Position numbers and translations under genes: made by a program. The notes beneath the pieces are model-generated. The model made no database searches. It was not told the DNA's origin and saw only the letters and a list, made by a program, of their open reading frames with translations. Positions 8,607-17,338 of a DNA stretch of 64,000 nucleotides are shown piece after piece. Source of the stretch: CAJBVW01 sp964457335 (lineage in GTDB: Bacteria; Myxococcota_A; UBA796; SXON01); contig CAYWGD010000027.1 of NCBI GenBank assembly GCA_964457335.1, forward strand, positions 5,603 to 69,602, given 5' to 3'. Every line of letters begins with the position of its first letter. The stretch's first letter is position 1.

Positions 8607-8750
8607 TGGTGCCGGCAGCCCGGGAGAGCGATCGGGGACGGGCGAAAAAATCCGTCGGCGGTCCCGAACGTCGCTGCCACACACCGGGACCCTGGCGGGA
8701 GGAGCGCCGCCGTACTTGTGGGATGCCCCCTCACCGAGAGGCTCCCGAAC

Positions 8751-10364
8751 ATGAAGTCCTTCCTTCCGATCCTCCTCCTCGCCGGCTGCGCTCCCGACCT
8801 GACCGCGGACGACGAGGTCAAGACCACCAACTACGCCTTCACCCAGTTCAAGGACGCCGACGCCGCGGCCTGCTCCCACGCCGGGGTAGAGGCCGCGCTC
8901 GAGCAGCAGATGGCCACCTACGACCTCGTCGGCTGCGCGGTCGCCCTCGGCGACGAGGACGAGGTCCTCTACGTGCACGGCGAAGGCTCGGCGGAGCTCG
9001 ACGCCAACCCGCAGTCCGTGCGCGCCTACACGGACCACCTCCCGGGCGCCGTCGCCTCGGTCTCCAAGATGCTCACGTCGGTGGCGCTGGTGCGCCTCTG
9101 GGAGGACGGCCACCTCGGCGCGGGCACCCTGGACGAGATCACCGTCGGCGACATGACCGACCCCGACTACGGGCTCGTGCTGCACGCCTCCACCCCGGCG
9201 TGGGTGGAGGACATCACGCTCGCGGAGCTCCTGTCCCACACGTCCGGCATCCAGGAGGACGACGGGAACTGGTGGGTGGAGGTGTCCTCGGGCGTGCACC
9301 ACTCCTTCTCGGGCACCGAGTCGGTCGACTGGGCCAACCCGCACTTCGCCCTGACGGCGGACGAGCTGGCCCACGACCACCCCGGCGCGATGCCGCGCGT
9401 CGCCCTGCGCGCCTTCGTGCCGCCCGGGACGCAGGACTACGATCCCGCGGCCACGTCGTCCTACTCCAACCTCAACTACCTCTACGCGGCGGCGATCATC
9501 GACGCGGTGGTCACCCGCCAGGGCTTCGCCGGCTACGGCGCCTGGCTCGACGACGTCGAGCCCGGCTACGAGAGCTGGGTCTGGTTCGTCTGGACGGGCG
9601 ATGGGGAGGACCTGGACGACGGGCTGTACTCGCTCGCGCTGAACCACCCCTGGCGCGAGGACGCCGGCGAGATCGAGGGCCTGCCCGTCGACTACGTCGA
9701 CCCGTCGACCGAGGCCGCGGATTGGGAGTACTTCGGCTGGGAGTCCGGCTCCGGCGGCTGGACCCTGACGGTGGGCGACATGCTGCGCATGGTGCAGGCC
9801 GAGCGCGCCGACCGCTTCATCGCGAGCTGGGACGAGATCCGCACGATCCGCAGCGAGGTCCCGGGCGTGGGGGACTACGGCCTGGGCTGGCAGCAGGCCG
9901 AGAAGGTCGACGTCAACAACTACTACTACCTCGGCCACGGCGGCGGCATCCTGGGGTACGCGGCCGGCACCTACCGGGTGAACCCCCCCGGCACCACCGA
10001 GTCCGGCTTCGTCGCCTTCCACTGCAACACGGCGCCGGTCGACGCCAACGGGAAGATGCGCGCCATCGCGGTCCCGGTCGCACACGCCGTGTGGAGGGCC
10101 TGGGACGAGCGCTCGTTGATCTGCTCGAACGTGCAGGCCCCCGACGTGGTGTCCGGCAACTACCTGGACGGCTGGATCGGCGACGCCGAGGCGGCGATCG
10201 CCCGGTACGGCGTCGACGGCGCCATCGACCAGGCCGCGCGGTTCACGAGCACCTACGCGGGCGCGGAGGCGCTCGAGGCGCTCGAGGCCGGGGACGTCGA
10301 CCGCGCCGCCCAGTGCGCGCTCGTCTACATCGGCGACACGTCGGGCCGGTGGTCCTGCCGCTGA
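8751..10364 (+). CDS. Serine beta-lactamase-like hydrolase, lipoprotein (class C/esterase EstB type)
   Basis: A 537-residue predicted lipoprotein (MKSFLPILLLAGC, Cys 13) with the beta-lactamase/transpeptidase fold. The catalytic motifs are visible: S-V-S-K at 103-106 (SxxK), Y-S-N at 238-240 (YxN) and H-G-G at 396-398 (the KTG-equivalent, HxG). The flanking family motif LLSHTSGIQ (160-168) is present. A large insert (about 265-335) is rich in Trp, Asp and Tyr. Such proteins are D-amino-acid peptidases, esterases or true beta-lactamases; sequence alone does not decide. It is divergent from the TetR operon and may share the palindromic operator. Translation starts at the ATG that directly begins the signal peptide; the ribosome site is weak. 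Confidence 0.9.
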   Translation: MKSFLPILLLAGCAPDLTADDEVKTTNYAFTQFKDADAAACSHAGVEAALEQQMATYDLVGCAVALGDEDEVLYVHGEGSAELDANPQSVRAYTDHLPGAVASVSKMLTSVALVRLWEDGHLGAGTLDEITVGDMTDPDYGLVLHASTPAWVEDITLAELLSHTSGIQEDDGNWWVEVSSGVHHSFSGTESVDWANPHFALTADELAHDHPGAMPRVALRAFVPPGTQDYDPAATSSYSNLNYLYAAAIIDAVVTRQGFAGYGAWLDDVEPGYESWVWFVWTGDGEDLDDGLYSLALNHPWREDAGEIEGLPVDYVDPSTEAADWEYFGWESGSGGWTLTVGDMLRMVQAERADRFIASWDEIRTIRSEVPGVGDYGLGWQQAEKVDVNNYYYLGHGGGILGYAAGTYRVNPPGTTESGFVAFHCNTAPVDANGKMRAIAVPVAHAVWRAWDERSLICSNVQAPDVVSGNYLDGWIGDAEAAIARYGVDGAIDQAARFTSTYAGAEALEALEAGDVDRAAQCALVYIGDTSGRWSCR

Positions 10365-10383
10365 CAGCCGGCGCGGCGAGGTC

Positions 10384-10411
10384 GGCCCGCTCGTCACCCG
10401 ACGGGCGGGCC
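10384..10411. terminator. Strong hairpin over the regulator stop codon, between convergent genes
   Basis: GGCCCGCTCGTC (10384-10395), loop ACCC, GACGGGCGGGCC (10400-10411): a 12-bp stem with one G-U pair. It contains the stop codon of the minus-strand regulator (10394-10396) and follows the stop of the plus-strand hydrolase by 20 bases, so it could terminate both. Confidence 0.6.
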
Positions 10412-13400
10412 CGCCTCGTCGAGCGCGGCGCGGAGGCGCGCCAGGGCCTGCCCCGCGCCCGAGCGGGGGCCCAGGCCCGCGCGCCGGGCGAGTTCCGCGC
10501 CGTCGGCGGCGCAGCGACGGGCCAACGCGACGTCCCCCTCGAGCCGGGCGACCTCGCCGCGCTGGACGACCAGGGCGGCGAGGTCCGCCGCTTTCGAGCC
10601 CGCGCGCCCCAGCTCGAGCGCCTCGTCGGCCAGCCGTCCGGCGTCCGGCTCGCCGCGTTTCGCCAGCACCTCGGCGAGCCCGAGGCGCGCCTCCGCCAGG
10701 CCGGGCGGCCGACCCAGCGGGAGGAGCGCGGCGATCGCGTCGCGGTAGAGCGCCTCGGCGGCCTCGGGCTCGCCCTGCCGTGCCCGCACCCGCGCCTCCA
10801 GGGTGTGGGCGAACGCGGCGTACACGGTCTCTCCGTTCTCCAGGAAGACGCCGCGCGCCCGGCGCACCAGCGGCAGCGCGGCCTCCGGCTCGTCCAGCCA
10901 GGCCCGCACCTCGCCCATGTTCAGCGTGAGCGACGCCACGAGCTCGCGGCTGTCGAGCTCGACGGCGTGCCCCAGGGCCTCCGCGTAGGCGGCGAGCGCC
11001 CCCTCGAGCTCCCCCATCGTGGCGCGGAGGTTCGCCAGCGAGCCGAGCAGCTGGGTGATGTTGCCCCGGTGGCCCTGGGTGCGGGCCCGCAGGAGCTGCT
11101 CCTCCAGCAGCTGCGCCGCCTCGGCGAGGCGCCCCTGGTTCTCGCGGATGCGGGTGAGGACCACGACGCCGTCGCCGTCCTCTTCCGGGAGCACCGCCGG
11201 GGCCAGGTGACGCCAGCGGTTCTCGAGCAGGCTCGCGGCCTCGTCGAGGCGCCCTTCGCGCTCGGCCTGGATGGCGAGGTGCTTGTAGATGTACACGCAC
11301 TCCCAGGTGAAGCCGCCGCGGAGGGCCACGGTCAGGGCCTCCTGGAGGTCGGCCCAGGCGCCGTCGGACTCGCCCCCCCGGGCCCGGACCCAGGCCCGGG
11401 CGCGCAGGAGTCGCACCCGGCCGAGGCCCTCGACCGACGCCAGCGACGCATCCAGCCGCGCGCCCAGCCGCCGGCGGTCCTCGGCGCTGCCGCGGGCGCT
11501 CAGCACGTACTGGTTCGCGAGCGCCCGGCAGCCCTCGGGGCTCTCCGGAGGCGCGAGGGCGGCCAGCGAGGCGAGCCGGGTGGCGCTCTCGCGCAGGTCC
11601 AGCGTGGTGAGGAAGATCTGCACCGCGACGCCCAACACGTCGATGGCGAGCGGGGTGGGGAGGTCCCCGAGATCCCCGAGCGTGCGGAGCAGGTCCTCGG
11701 CCTCCGAGGCCCGGCCGCTGTACAGGAGCACGAAGGCCGCCCAACGCGCGCAGCGGGCCGCGGGCTCGCGCGCGCCGCCCTCCAGCCCCCACCGGAGCGC
11801 GGCCAAGGCGCCGTCGAGCTCCTGGCGCAGGTGGACGATCTCCTGCGGAGCCGGCGCCGGTCGATCGGGCCGGGGCGACCACAACCCGGCGCACCACTCC
11901 AGGTGGCGGGTCCGCGCGCGGGCGATCACGCCGTCGGCTCCCGGCCAGGTGGAGACGACGTCGGCCACCGCGAGCCCGAGCCGCATCCGGCCCTGGCCGC
12001 CGCTCCAGAGCAGCGCGTGATCGAGGAGCCGCCCGAGGCCCTCGACCACCGGCCCGTCGAGCTCCGGGGCGCACACCACCTCGGCGGCGTCGAAGGAGAA
12101 GCTGCCCGGGAAGGCGGCGCACGCGGTGAGGAGGCGCCGCTCGCCTTCGCTCAGGAGCTCGGTGCTCAGCTCGACGGCGACGCGCATCGTGCCGTGGCGG
12201 CCCCCCTGGTCGGACCGCAAGAGCTCGAGCGGCCGCTCGACCCGGGCCAGCACCCCGTCCAGGCCGAGCAGACGGAGGCGGGCCGCCGCCAGCTCCAGCG
12301 CGAGCGGGACGCCCTGGAGCTCCGCGACGAGGTGGCCGAGCCGCGGGTCGTCCGCGTCCACGCCGATGCCGTGCTCGGCGGCCCGGTCGCGCACCAGGGC
12401 AGCCGCGTCCAACGGATCCAGCGGGCCGACCGTCACGCCGCGCTCGCGCAACAGCCCGAGGGGCGCGCGGCTCGTGACGAGGACGCGGGTCTCGGGGAGC
12501 TCGGCGAGCGCGCGGCGGACGGCGTCCAGCGAGGTGTCCGCGTCGTCGAGGAGCAGGAGGAGATCGGGATCCTGGCGCAACGAGCCCCGGATGCGGTCCC
12601 AGCGGTCCGAGTCCACGCCGAGCGCCGCGGCCACCGCGCGCACGAGGTCGGCGTCGTGCCGCACGCCGTGCAGGTCGACGAGCACGCTGGCCCCCTCGCG
12701 CTCCGCCGCGATCGCGCGCGCCAGGGCCGTCTTGCCGATGCCGCCCGGGCCCAGCAGCGTGACCAGCGCGCCGCGGGGCCGCAGCAGCGTGCCAACCCGC
12801 CGGACGAGCGCCTCCCGCCCGTGCAGCTCGGCCCGCGGCGGCTCGCTGCGGCCGGGCCGGAGGCTCGCGCGGGGCGAGAAGCCCTGGCTCTCGAGCGCGA
12901 GCCCGCGCCCGCGCACCGTGCGCAGGACCGCGGGGTGCCGCGGATCCGACTCCAGCTTGAGCCGCAGCCGGTAGACCGCCTTGTCCACCACCTTGTGCTT
13001 GCTCGGGTCCCGGATGTGCCAGATCTCCCGGAGCAGGGTGTCGGACGAGACCGGGCGGCCGTCGTGCTGGGCGAGGATCTCCAGGATCCGCCCTTCGATG
13101 CCCGAGAGCGACTGCTCCACGGCGCCCGTCCGGACGAGGAGGCGCTCGAGGTCGACCACGTGCGGGCCGAGCCGCAAGAGCCCGTGCCCGCCGCCCTGCT
13201 CCAGCGGCACGAAGCGGTAGCCCACGCCGCGGACGCTCACGACGTGGAAGGGGCGCGCGGGCAGCCGCTCCACCTTCGACCGGAGGCGCTTGATGGCGTC
13301 GTCCACCGCCCGCGAGACCACGCCGTCGCGGTACCCCAGGACCTCCCGCAGGAGCACTTCGCGGTCGACGTCCTGGTTCGGGCGGGCGACGAGGTAGCCG

Positions 13401-13507
13401 AGGAGCCCCTGCTCCTGCTCGGTCAGGCGGAGGGGCTCGCCGGACGGGCGCGCCAGCACGCCGGTCGCCAGGTCGAGGACGCCGGTCGTGAGCTGGATCG
13501 ACGTCAT
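10394..13507 (-). CDS. Large regulator: two winged-helix domains, AAA/NB-ARC-type ATPase, TPR repeats
   Basis: A 1037-residue cytoplasmic protein. Residues about 25-102 form an OmpR/PhoB-type winged helix (LTEQEQGLLGYLVARPN, wing SVRGVGYRFV). A second, separate one follows at about 130-206 (LSGIEGRILEILAQHDGRPV, wing TVRGRGLALE). Next comes a P-loop ATPase with Walker A GPGGIGKT (253-260) and a Walker B-like LLLLLDDAD, ending in the RVLVTSRAPL sensor-like motif and the GVPLALELAAARLRLL motif of STAND/NB-ARC proteins. The C-terminal half is TPR-like helical repeats. This is the SARP/MalT style of signal-activated STAND regulator, but the doubled DNA-binding head is unusual. Divergent from the cytochrome gene at 13652; target genes unknown. 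Confidence 0.9.
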   Translation of the reverse strand: MTSIQLTTGVLDLATGVLARPSGEPLRLTEQEQGLLGYLVARPNQDVDREVLLREVLGYRDGVVSRAVDDAIKRLRSKVERLPARPFHVVSVRGVGYRFVPLEQGGGHGLLRLGPHVVDLERLLVRTGAVEQSLSGIEGRILEILAQHDGRPVSSDTLLREIWHIRDPSKHKVVDKAVYRLRLKLESDPRHPAVLRTVRGRGLALESQGFSPRASLRPGRSEPPRAELHGREALVRRVGTLLRPRGALVTLLGPGGIGKTALARAIAAEREGASVLVDLHGVRHDADLVRAVAAALGVDSDRWDRIRGSLRQDPDLLLLLDDADTSLDAVRRALAELPETRVLVTSRAPLGLLRERGVTVGPLDPLDAAALVRDRAAEHGIGVDADDPRLGHLVAELQGVPLALELAAARLRLLGLDGVLARVERPLELLRSDQGGRHGTMRVAVELSTELLSEGERRLLTACAAFPGSFSFDAAEVVCAPELDGPVVEGLGRLLDHALLWSGGQGRMRLGLAVADVVSTWPGADGVIARARTRHLEWCAGLWSPRPDRPAPAPQEIVHLRQELDGALAALRWGLEGGAREPAARCARWAAFVLLYSGRASEAEDLLRTLGDLGDLPTPLAIDVLGVAVQIFLTTLDLRESATRLASLAALAPPESPEGCRALANQYVLSARGSAEDRRRLGARLDASLASVEGLGRVRLLRARAWVRARGGESDGAWADLQEALTVALRGGFTWECVYIYKHLAIQAEREGRLDEAASLLENRWRHLAPAVLPEEDGDGVVVLTRIRENQGRLAEAAQLLEEQLLRARTQGHRGNITQLLGSLANLRATMGELEGALAAYAEALGHAVELDSRELVASLTLNMGEVRAWLDEPEAALPLVRRARGVFLENGETVYAAFAHTLEARVRARQGEPEAAEALYRDAIAALLPLGRPPGLAEARLGLAEVLAKRGEPDAGRLADEALELGRAGSKAADLAALVVQRGEVARLEGDVALARRCAADGAELARRAGLGPRSGAGQALARLRAALDEAGPPVG

Positions 13508-13578
13508 GGCCGCGGAGACTGTAGCAGCCCACGCGGGCCGGGCGCGGTCGATCTTCGGCGGCCGCGCGCATCCCGGGC

Positions 13579-13606
13579 CTGACGACGCGTAACGGGCCCG
13601 TAGTGT
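13579..13606 (+). promoter_or_regulatory. Predicted promoter for the diheme cytochrome gene
   Basis: CTGACG (13579-13584), a 16-bp spacer and TAGTGT (13601-13606), 45 bp before the GTG start at 13652 in the divergent gap with the regulator gene. Confidence 0.4.
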
Positions 13607-13651
13607 CCGGTCCGCGGCGAGCCGTCGAAGCTGGAGCGGCTCGGAGGCATC

Positions 13652-14800
13652 GTGCACGCCCTTCTGACCGCGCTCCTCGTCGTCGGCTGCCGGAGCGACG
13701 AGGGGGCGCCGCTCCCGGAGGACCCCGGCGCGGACGGGCCGGGTGACACCGCGCCCAGCGGCGAGACGGGCGACGCGGACACGGACGCCGACACCGACAC
13801 CGACGCCGACACCGACACCGACGCCGACAGTGACGCCGACACGCCGGACCTGCCCGGTCTCGACGCGCGGCCGTCCAACACGACGTGCATCGCGCGCGAC
13901 AGCTGGCCCGACGCGCTGTCGGAGACCGGGTGCGTGGACCCCGCCGATCCCACCCGGCCGGCCGCGGGGATGATCCCCTACGGCGTCAACCACCCGCTCT
14001 GGTCCGACGGGGCCGAGAAGCAGCGGTGGATGGGGCTGCCGGACGGGGCGACCATCGCGGTGGACGCGGCCACGGGCGACTGGGACCTGCCCGTGGGCAG
14101 CGTGTTGATGAAGGAGTTCGCGGTGGGCGGCACCCGCGTGGAGACGCGGCTCTTGTGGCGGGAGGCCGACGGCGACTGGGACGGGCAGTCGTACGTGTGG
14201 GAGCCCGACGCCAGCGAGGCGCGGAAGGGCTCGGGCGACGTGACCGTGGGCGGCGTCGCGTGGAGCGTGCCGAGCACGAACGACTGCCAGAAGTGCCACA
14301 CCGACGGCGCGGGCGGCTCGCTCGGCCCCGAGACCGGGCAGCTCAACGGGACGTTCCGCTACGAGGCCACCGGGCGGGACGCCAACCAGCTCGCCACCTT
14401 CGAGGCGATCGGCCTGTTCGCCGCCCCGATCGGCGACCCCGCGAGCCTGGCCGCGTACCCGGCCGTCGAGGGGAGCGGCCCCGTCGAGGACCGCGCCCGC
14501 GCCTACCTGCACGTGAACTGCTCGATGTGCCACCGCCCGGACGAGGAGGGCCTGTGGGACGGCCGGTGGACCACCGCGACCGCCGATCTCGGCTTGTGCG
14601 GGGCCCAGCCGGCGAAGGGCAGCCTCGGCGATCCGAGCAACGAGCTCGTCGCGCCCGGCGATCCCGCGCACTCGATCGTGTCGCTGCGCATGAAGTCGAC
14701 GGGCGGCGACCGCATGCCCCGGCTCGGCTCGGACGTGGTCGACGACGCCGGCGTCGCGGTGATCGACGCCTGGATCGCCGCGATGACCGGGTGTCCCTGA
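13652..14800 (+). CDS. SO2930/HNE_0200-family diheme c-type cytochrome, lipoprotein
   Basis: A 382-residue predicted lipoprotein beginning at GTG with GGAGG five bases upstream. Signal MHALLTALLVVGC (Cys 13), then an Asp-Thr-Ala tandem tract (residues about 41-64) encoded by 18-bp repeats. The main domain carries family motifs (YGVNHPLWSDGAEKQRW, LPVGSVLMKEF) and two c-heme sites, CQKCH at 212-216 and CSMCH at 290-294. It should be exported and carry two covalent hemes on the outside of the membrane. It sits alone, divergent from the double-winged-helix regulator, which is a candidate controller by position only. Confidence 0.85.
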   Translation: MHALLTALLVVGCRSDEGAPLPEDPGADGPGDTAPSGETGDADTDADTDTDADTDTDADSDADTPDLPGLDARPSNTTCIARDSWPDALSETGCVDPADPTRPAAGMIPYGVNHPLWSDGAEKQRWMGLPDGATIAVDAATGDWDLPVGSVLMKEFAVGGTRVETRLLWREADGDWDGQSYVWEPDASEARKGSGDVTVGGVAWSVPSTNDCQKCHTDGAGGSLGPETGQLNGTFRYEATGRDANQLATFEAIGLFAAPIGDPASLAAYPAVEGSGPVEDRARAYLHVNCSMCHRPDEEGLWDGRWTTATADLGLCGAQPAKGSLGDPSNELVAPGDPAHSIVSLRMKSTGGDRMPRLGSDVVDDAGVAVIDAWIAAMTGCP

Positions 14801-14843
14801 GCCGGGGTGGGCAGGAGCACGAGGGGGAAGCGCGCTCGCGGCC

Positions 14844-15605
14844 CTACGCCGGGTGCGCCCGCACGAAGCGCTCCACGATCGCCGCGTAGAGCGGGGGCAT
14901 CTCCTGCATCGGGTAGTGCCCCACCCCGGCGAGCACCTCGGCCTGGAGGTCCGGGTAGACGGCCCGGAGCGCCGGCTCGACGGCCGCGCGCGCAAACGAC
15001 ACGTCCTCGGCGCCGAAGATCGCCAGGACGGGGAGCGCCGGCGCGGGGGTCGTCGGCAGGTCGGGGCGCGCGAAGAGGTCCACGTAGGCGGCCACGGTGG
15101 CGGGCTCGGCGGACGCCGCCCACCGCGCGAGCTTGAACGCGGCCCACGCGGGGGACAGGCGGCTGCCGAATTGGGGCGCGAGCGCGGCGGGTCGGACGCC
15201 GGCGTCCCCGCCGACGCGGCGGAGGAACGTGACGGCCTCGTCGGGAAGCGCGGCGCCCGGCGGCACCGGCCCGGTGAGGACCACGCTCGCCAGCCGCGCG
15301 GTCGCGGCGCGCGCGAGGCGCTGCGCGATCACCGTCGACATCGAGTGCGCCACGAGGTGGAAGCGGCGCCAGCCGAGGTGGTCGGCCACCGCGAGGACGC
15401 GCGCGTCGAGCTCGTCCGCGCCCACGCCGCGCACCGGCAACTCCCGCGAGCCGCCGTAGCCGGGGAGGTCCACCCGGGCGCACGTCAGCGCGCGCGGGTC
15501 CAGGTACGGGAGCATCGGCTCGTAGTTGACCGTGTCCCCGAGCCAGTCGTGCAGGAAGAGGACGGGCTCGGGGCCGTGGCCCGAGAGCGTGTGCGCGAGG
15601 ATCAT
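14844..15605 (-). CDS. Alpha/beta-fold hydrolase
   Basis: A 253-residue soluble hydrolase with no signal peptide. The oxyanion/HG-like region is FLHDWLGDTVNYEPM. The nucleophile elbow is A-H-S-M-S with Ser 88; the acid is probably Asp 201 (FGAEDVSF), and the base His 230 (GVGHYPMQEMP). The length fits the family. The substrate cannot be told; haloperoxidase-like and esterase members look like this. The ATG at 15605 lies 20 bp after the stop of the upstream lipoprotein gene on the same strand, so they may be cotranscribed. Confidence 0.88.
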   Translation of the reverse strand: MILAHTLSGHGPEPVLFLHDWLGDTVNYEPMLPYLDPRALTCARVDLPGYGGSRELPVRGVGADELDARVLAVADHLGWRRFHLVAHSMSTVIAQRLARAATARLASVVLTGPVPPGAALPDEAVTFLRRVGGDAGVRPAALAPQFGSRLSPAWAAFKLARWAASAEPATVAAYVDLFARPDLPTTPAPALPVLAIFGAEDVSFARAAVEPALRAVYPDLQAEVLAGVGHYPMQEMPPLYAAIVERFVRAHPA

Positions 15606-15625
15606 GGAGGTCTCCGAGGGGGCGT

Positions 15626-17320
15626 TCAGGGCGGGCAGAAGAACCGCCGCTCGCTCGTCGCGAGGAAGAGGCGCACGTCCGTCGAGGGGTCGCGCCCGAG
15701 CCGGTACGTCTGGCCGTCGAAGGAGGCGTAGGGCTCGTCCGAGGTGGCGGGCGCGGGGTCGTAGAGGCGCACGCGGTCGGGGACGAAGGTCTTCGGCCAG
15801 GCGCAGGCCTCCCACTCCTCGTCCGCCAGCGTGGTGGAGCTGAGCACCTCCGTGAGGAGGCCGCCCGGGACGTCGGGGTCGGGCAGGCCGGTGGACGCGA
15901 GGGTGACGAGGGGGAAGGTGTAGATCTCGCCGGCGCGCTGGTTCCACCACGTGATCATCGCGTCGTCGGCCCACCCGTCCGTGCTCCACGCGCCGGGCTC
16001 GTCGCAGGAGAAGCTGCCGTCGGCGTGGGGGCCCTCCCAGTCCTCCTCGGCGCAGCGGTTCCGGTTCACCGGGTTCACCAGGACGCCGTTCCGCTCCGAG
16101 GCGATCTTCAGCGAGAACGCGGCCACGTAGTCGCGGGCGTTGGTGTGGTCGGGGTCCTCGGGGTCGGTGCCGTCGGGGCGCAGGTCGCGCGGGTTCACGC
16201 CCCAGGCATCGGGCACCGAGCCGATCGGCGCCGAGACCGCGGTGACGCCGGAGTCCCCCAGCCAGGAGTGGGTGAAGGTCCGCCCCTCCACCTCGAAGCT
16301 CCGGACCAGGGAGACGCGGTTCGCCCAGGGCGTCGACGTGTCTCCCTCGGGGCGGATGTGGTCGACGCGGCTGTACACCACGTCGCCGACGGCGTTGTAG
16401 TCGCCCGTCGCGCAGAACAGCTCGAGCGCGCCGTCGTCCCAGGCCTCCACGCAGAGCGCGTCGACCGCGCCGTGGTCGAAGGTCTCGGGCAGCGGATCGT
16501 CCTCCTGGAGCCCCTCGACGAGCACGAGCAGGTCGCCGACGTGGTCGGGGGCGCACAGGAGCCCCGGGGCGCGCAGGACGCCGTACCAGCGGCCGCTGTC
16601 GCCGACCTGCCGGGTGGCGGTCCCGGGGCAGGCCCCGGTGCCGACGCAGCGCGCGTGGTCGCCGTCCTCCTCCAGGCAGGCCCGGCAGTCCGAGCCCGCC
16701 GGGAAGTGGGCCTGCTCGTCCGCGTCGGCGCAGCCGGCGGCATCGACGTCCCCGCCGGCGGCGAGCAGGGCCGCCACGCAGTCGTCGGGCAGCGCCTCGC
16801 GGGCGCGTTCGAGCGCGCCCTCGAACCACGACGCGCCCGGCACCGTGAGCGACGCCTCCGACCCGTCCACGTCGAGCAGGACGTGCGGGGACTCGCAGAG
16901 GGGCTCGGCGGCGAGGAAGAGGAGCTCGCCGTCGACGCCGTGCAGCCCGAGCGCCTGCCGATCCGCGGGGAGGTCGGCGATGGCGGCGTCGAGCGCGGCG
17001 CCGTAGCTCGGGTCGTAGGTGCCGCCGGTGATGTCGGGGAGGATCTGCGCCGCGGTGCTCGGCGGCGGGGGCGGCGGGGGCGGCGCGATGGCGACGGCGA
17101 GCCGCGTGGGCGGACGGGGCGCGCCCAGGGTGGTGAACGCGCCGAGGGCGTGCCCCACCTGCGTGGTCGTCGTGAAGGGCCAGCCGGGCGAGGCGGGAGC
17201 GGGCTCGTCCGCGGCGGCGAGGGGGCCGGCCTCCGAGGCGGGCGCGGGATCGGGCGGCGCGACACAACCGGCGAAGAGGACGCCGGCGAGCGTCGACGAG
17301 AGGCGACGTGCGTGTGACAA
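15626..17320 (-). CDS. Cys-rich lipoprotein of unknown function, TTG start
   Basis: A 564-residue protein with no family I recognise. The most likely start is TTG at 17318-17320, six bases after GGAG, giving signal MSHARRLSSTLAGVLFAGC (Cys 19). A proline run (IAPPPPPPPPSTAAQ) lies near residue 80. Further on are Cys-containing segments (DCRACLEEDGDHARCVGTG) and a Trp/Asp-rich C-terminal half (SCDEPGAWSTDGWADDAMIT). No catalytic motif is visible. Its start is only 18 bases from the divergent start at 17339, and the two ribosome sites lie within the same 16 bases. Confidence 0.7.
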   Translation of the reverse strand: MSHARRLSSTLAGVLFAGCVAPPDPAPASEAGPLAAADEPAPASPGWPFTTTTQVGHALGAFTTLGAPRPPTRLAVAIAPPPPPPPPSTAAQILPDITGGTYDPSYGAALDAAIADLPADRQALGLHGVDGELLFLAAEPLCESPHVLLDVDGSEASLTVPGASWFEGALERAREALPDDCVAALLAAGGDVDAAGCADADEQAHFPAGSDCRACLEEDGDHARCVGTGACPGTATRQVGDSGRWYGVLRAPGLLCAPDHVGDLLVLVEGLQEDDPLPETFDHGAVDALCVEAWDDGALELFCATGDYNAVGDVVYSRVDHIRPEGDTSTPWANRVSLVRSFEVEGRTFTHSWLGDSGVTAVSAPIGSVPDAWGVNPRDLRPDGTDPEDPDHTNARDYVAAFSLKIASERNGVLVNPVNRNRCAEEDWEGPHADGSFSCDEPGAWSTDGWADDAMITWWNQRAGEIYTFPLVTLASTGLPDPDVPGGLLTEVLSSTTLADEEWEACAWPKTFVPDRVRLYDPAPATSDEPYASFDGQTYRLGRDPSTDVRLFLATSERRFFCPP

Positions 17321-17338
17321 GGAGGCTCCGGAGGCCGG

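Noticed and set aside
8606..13582. Plus-strand frame running opposite the double-winged-helix regulator
   Set aside because: Shadow of the hydrolase and regulator genes, with no domain or ribosome site.
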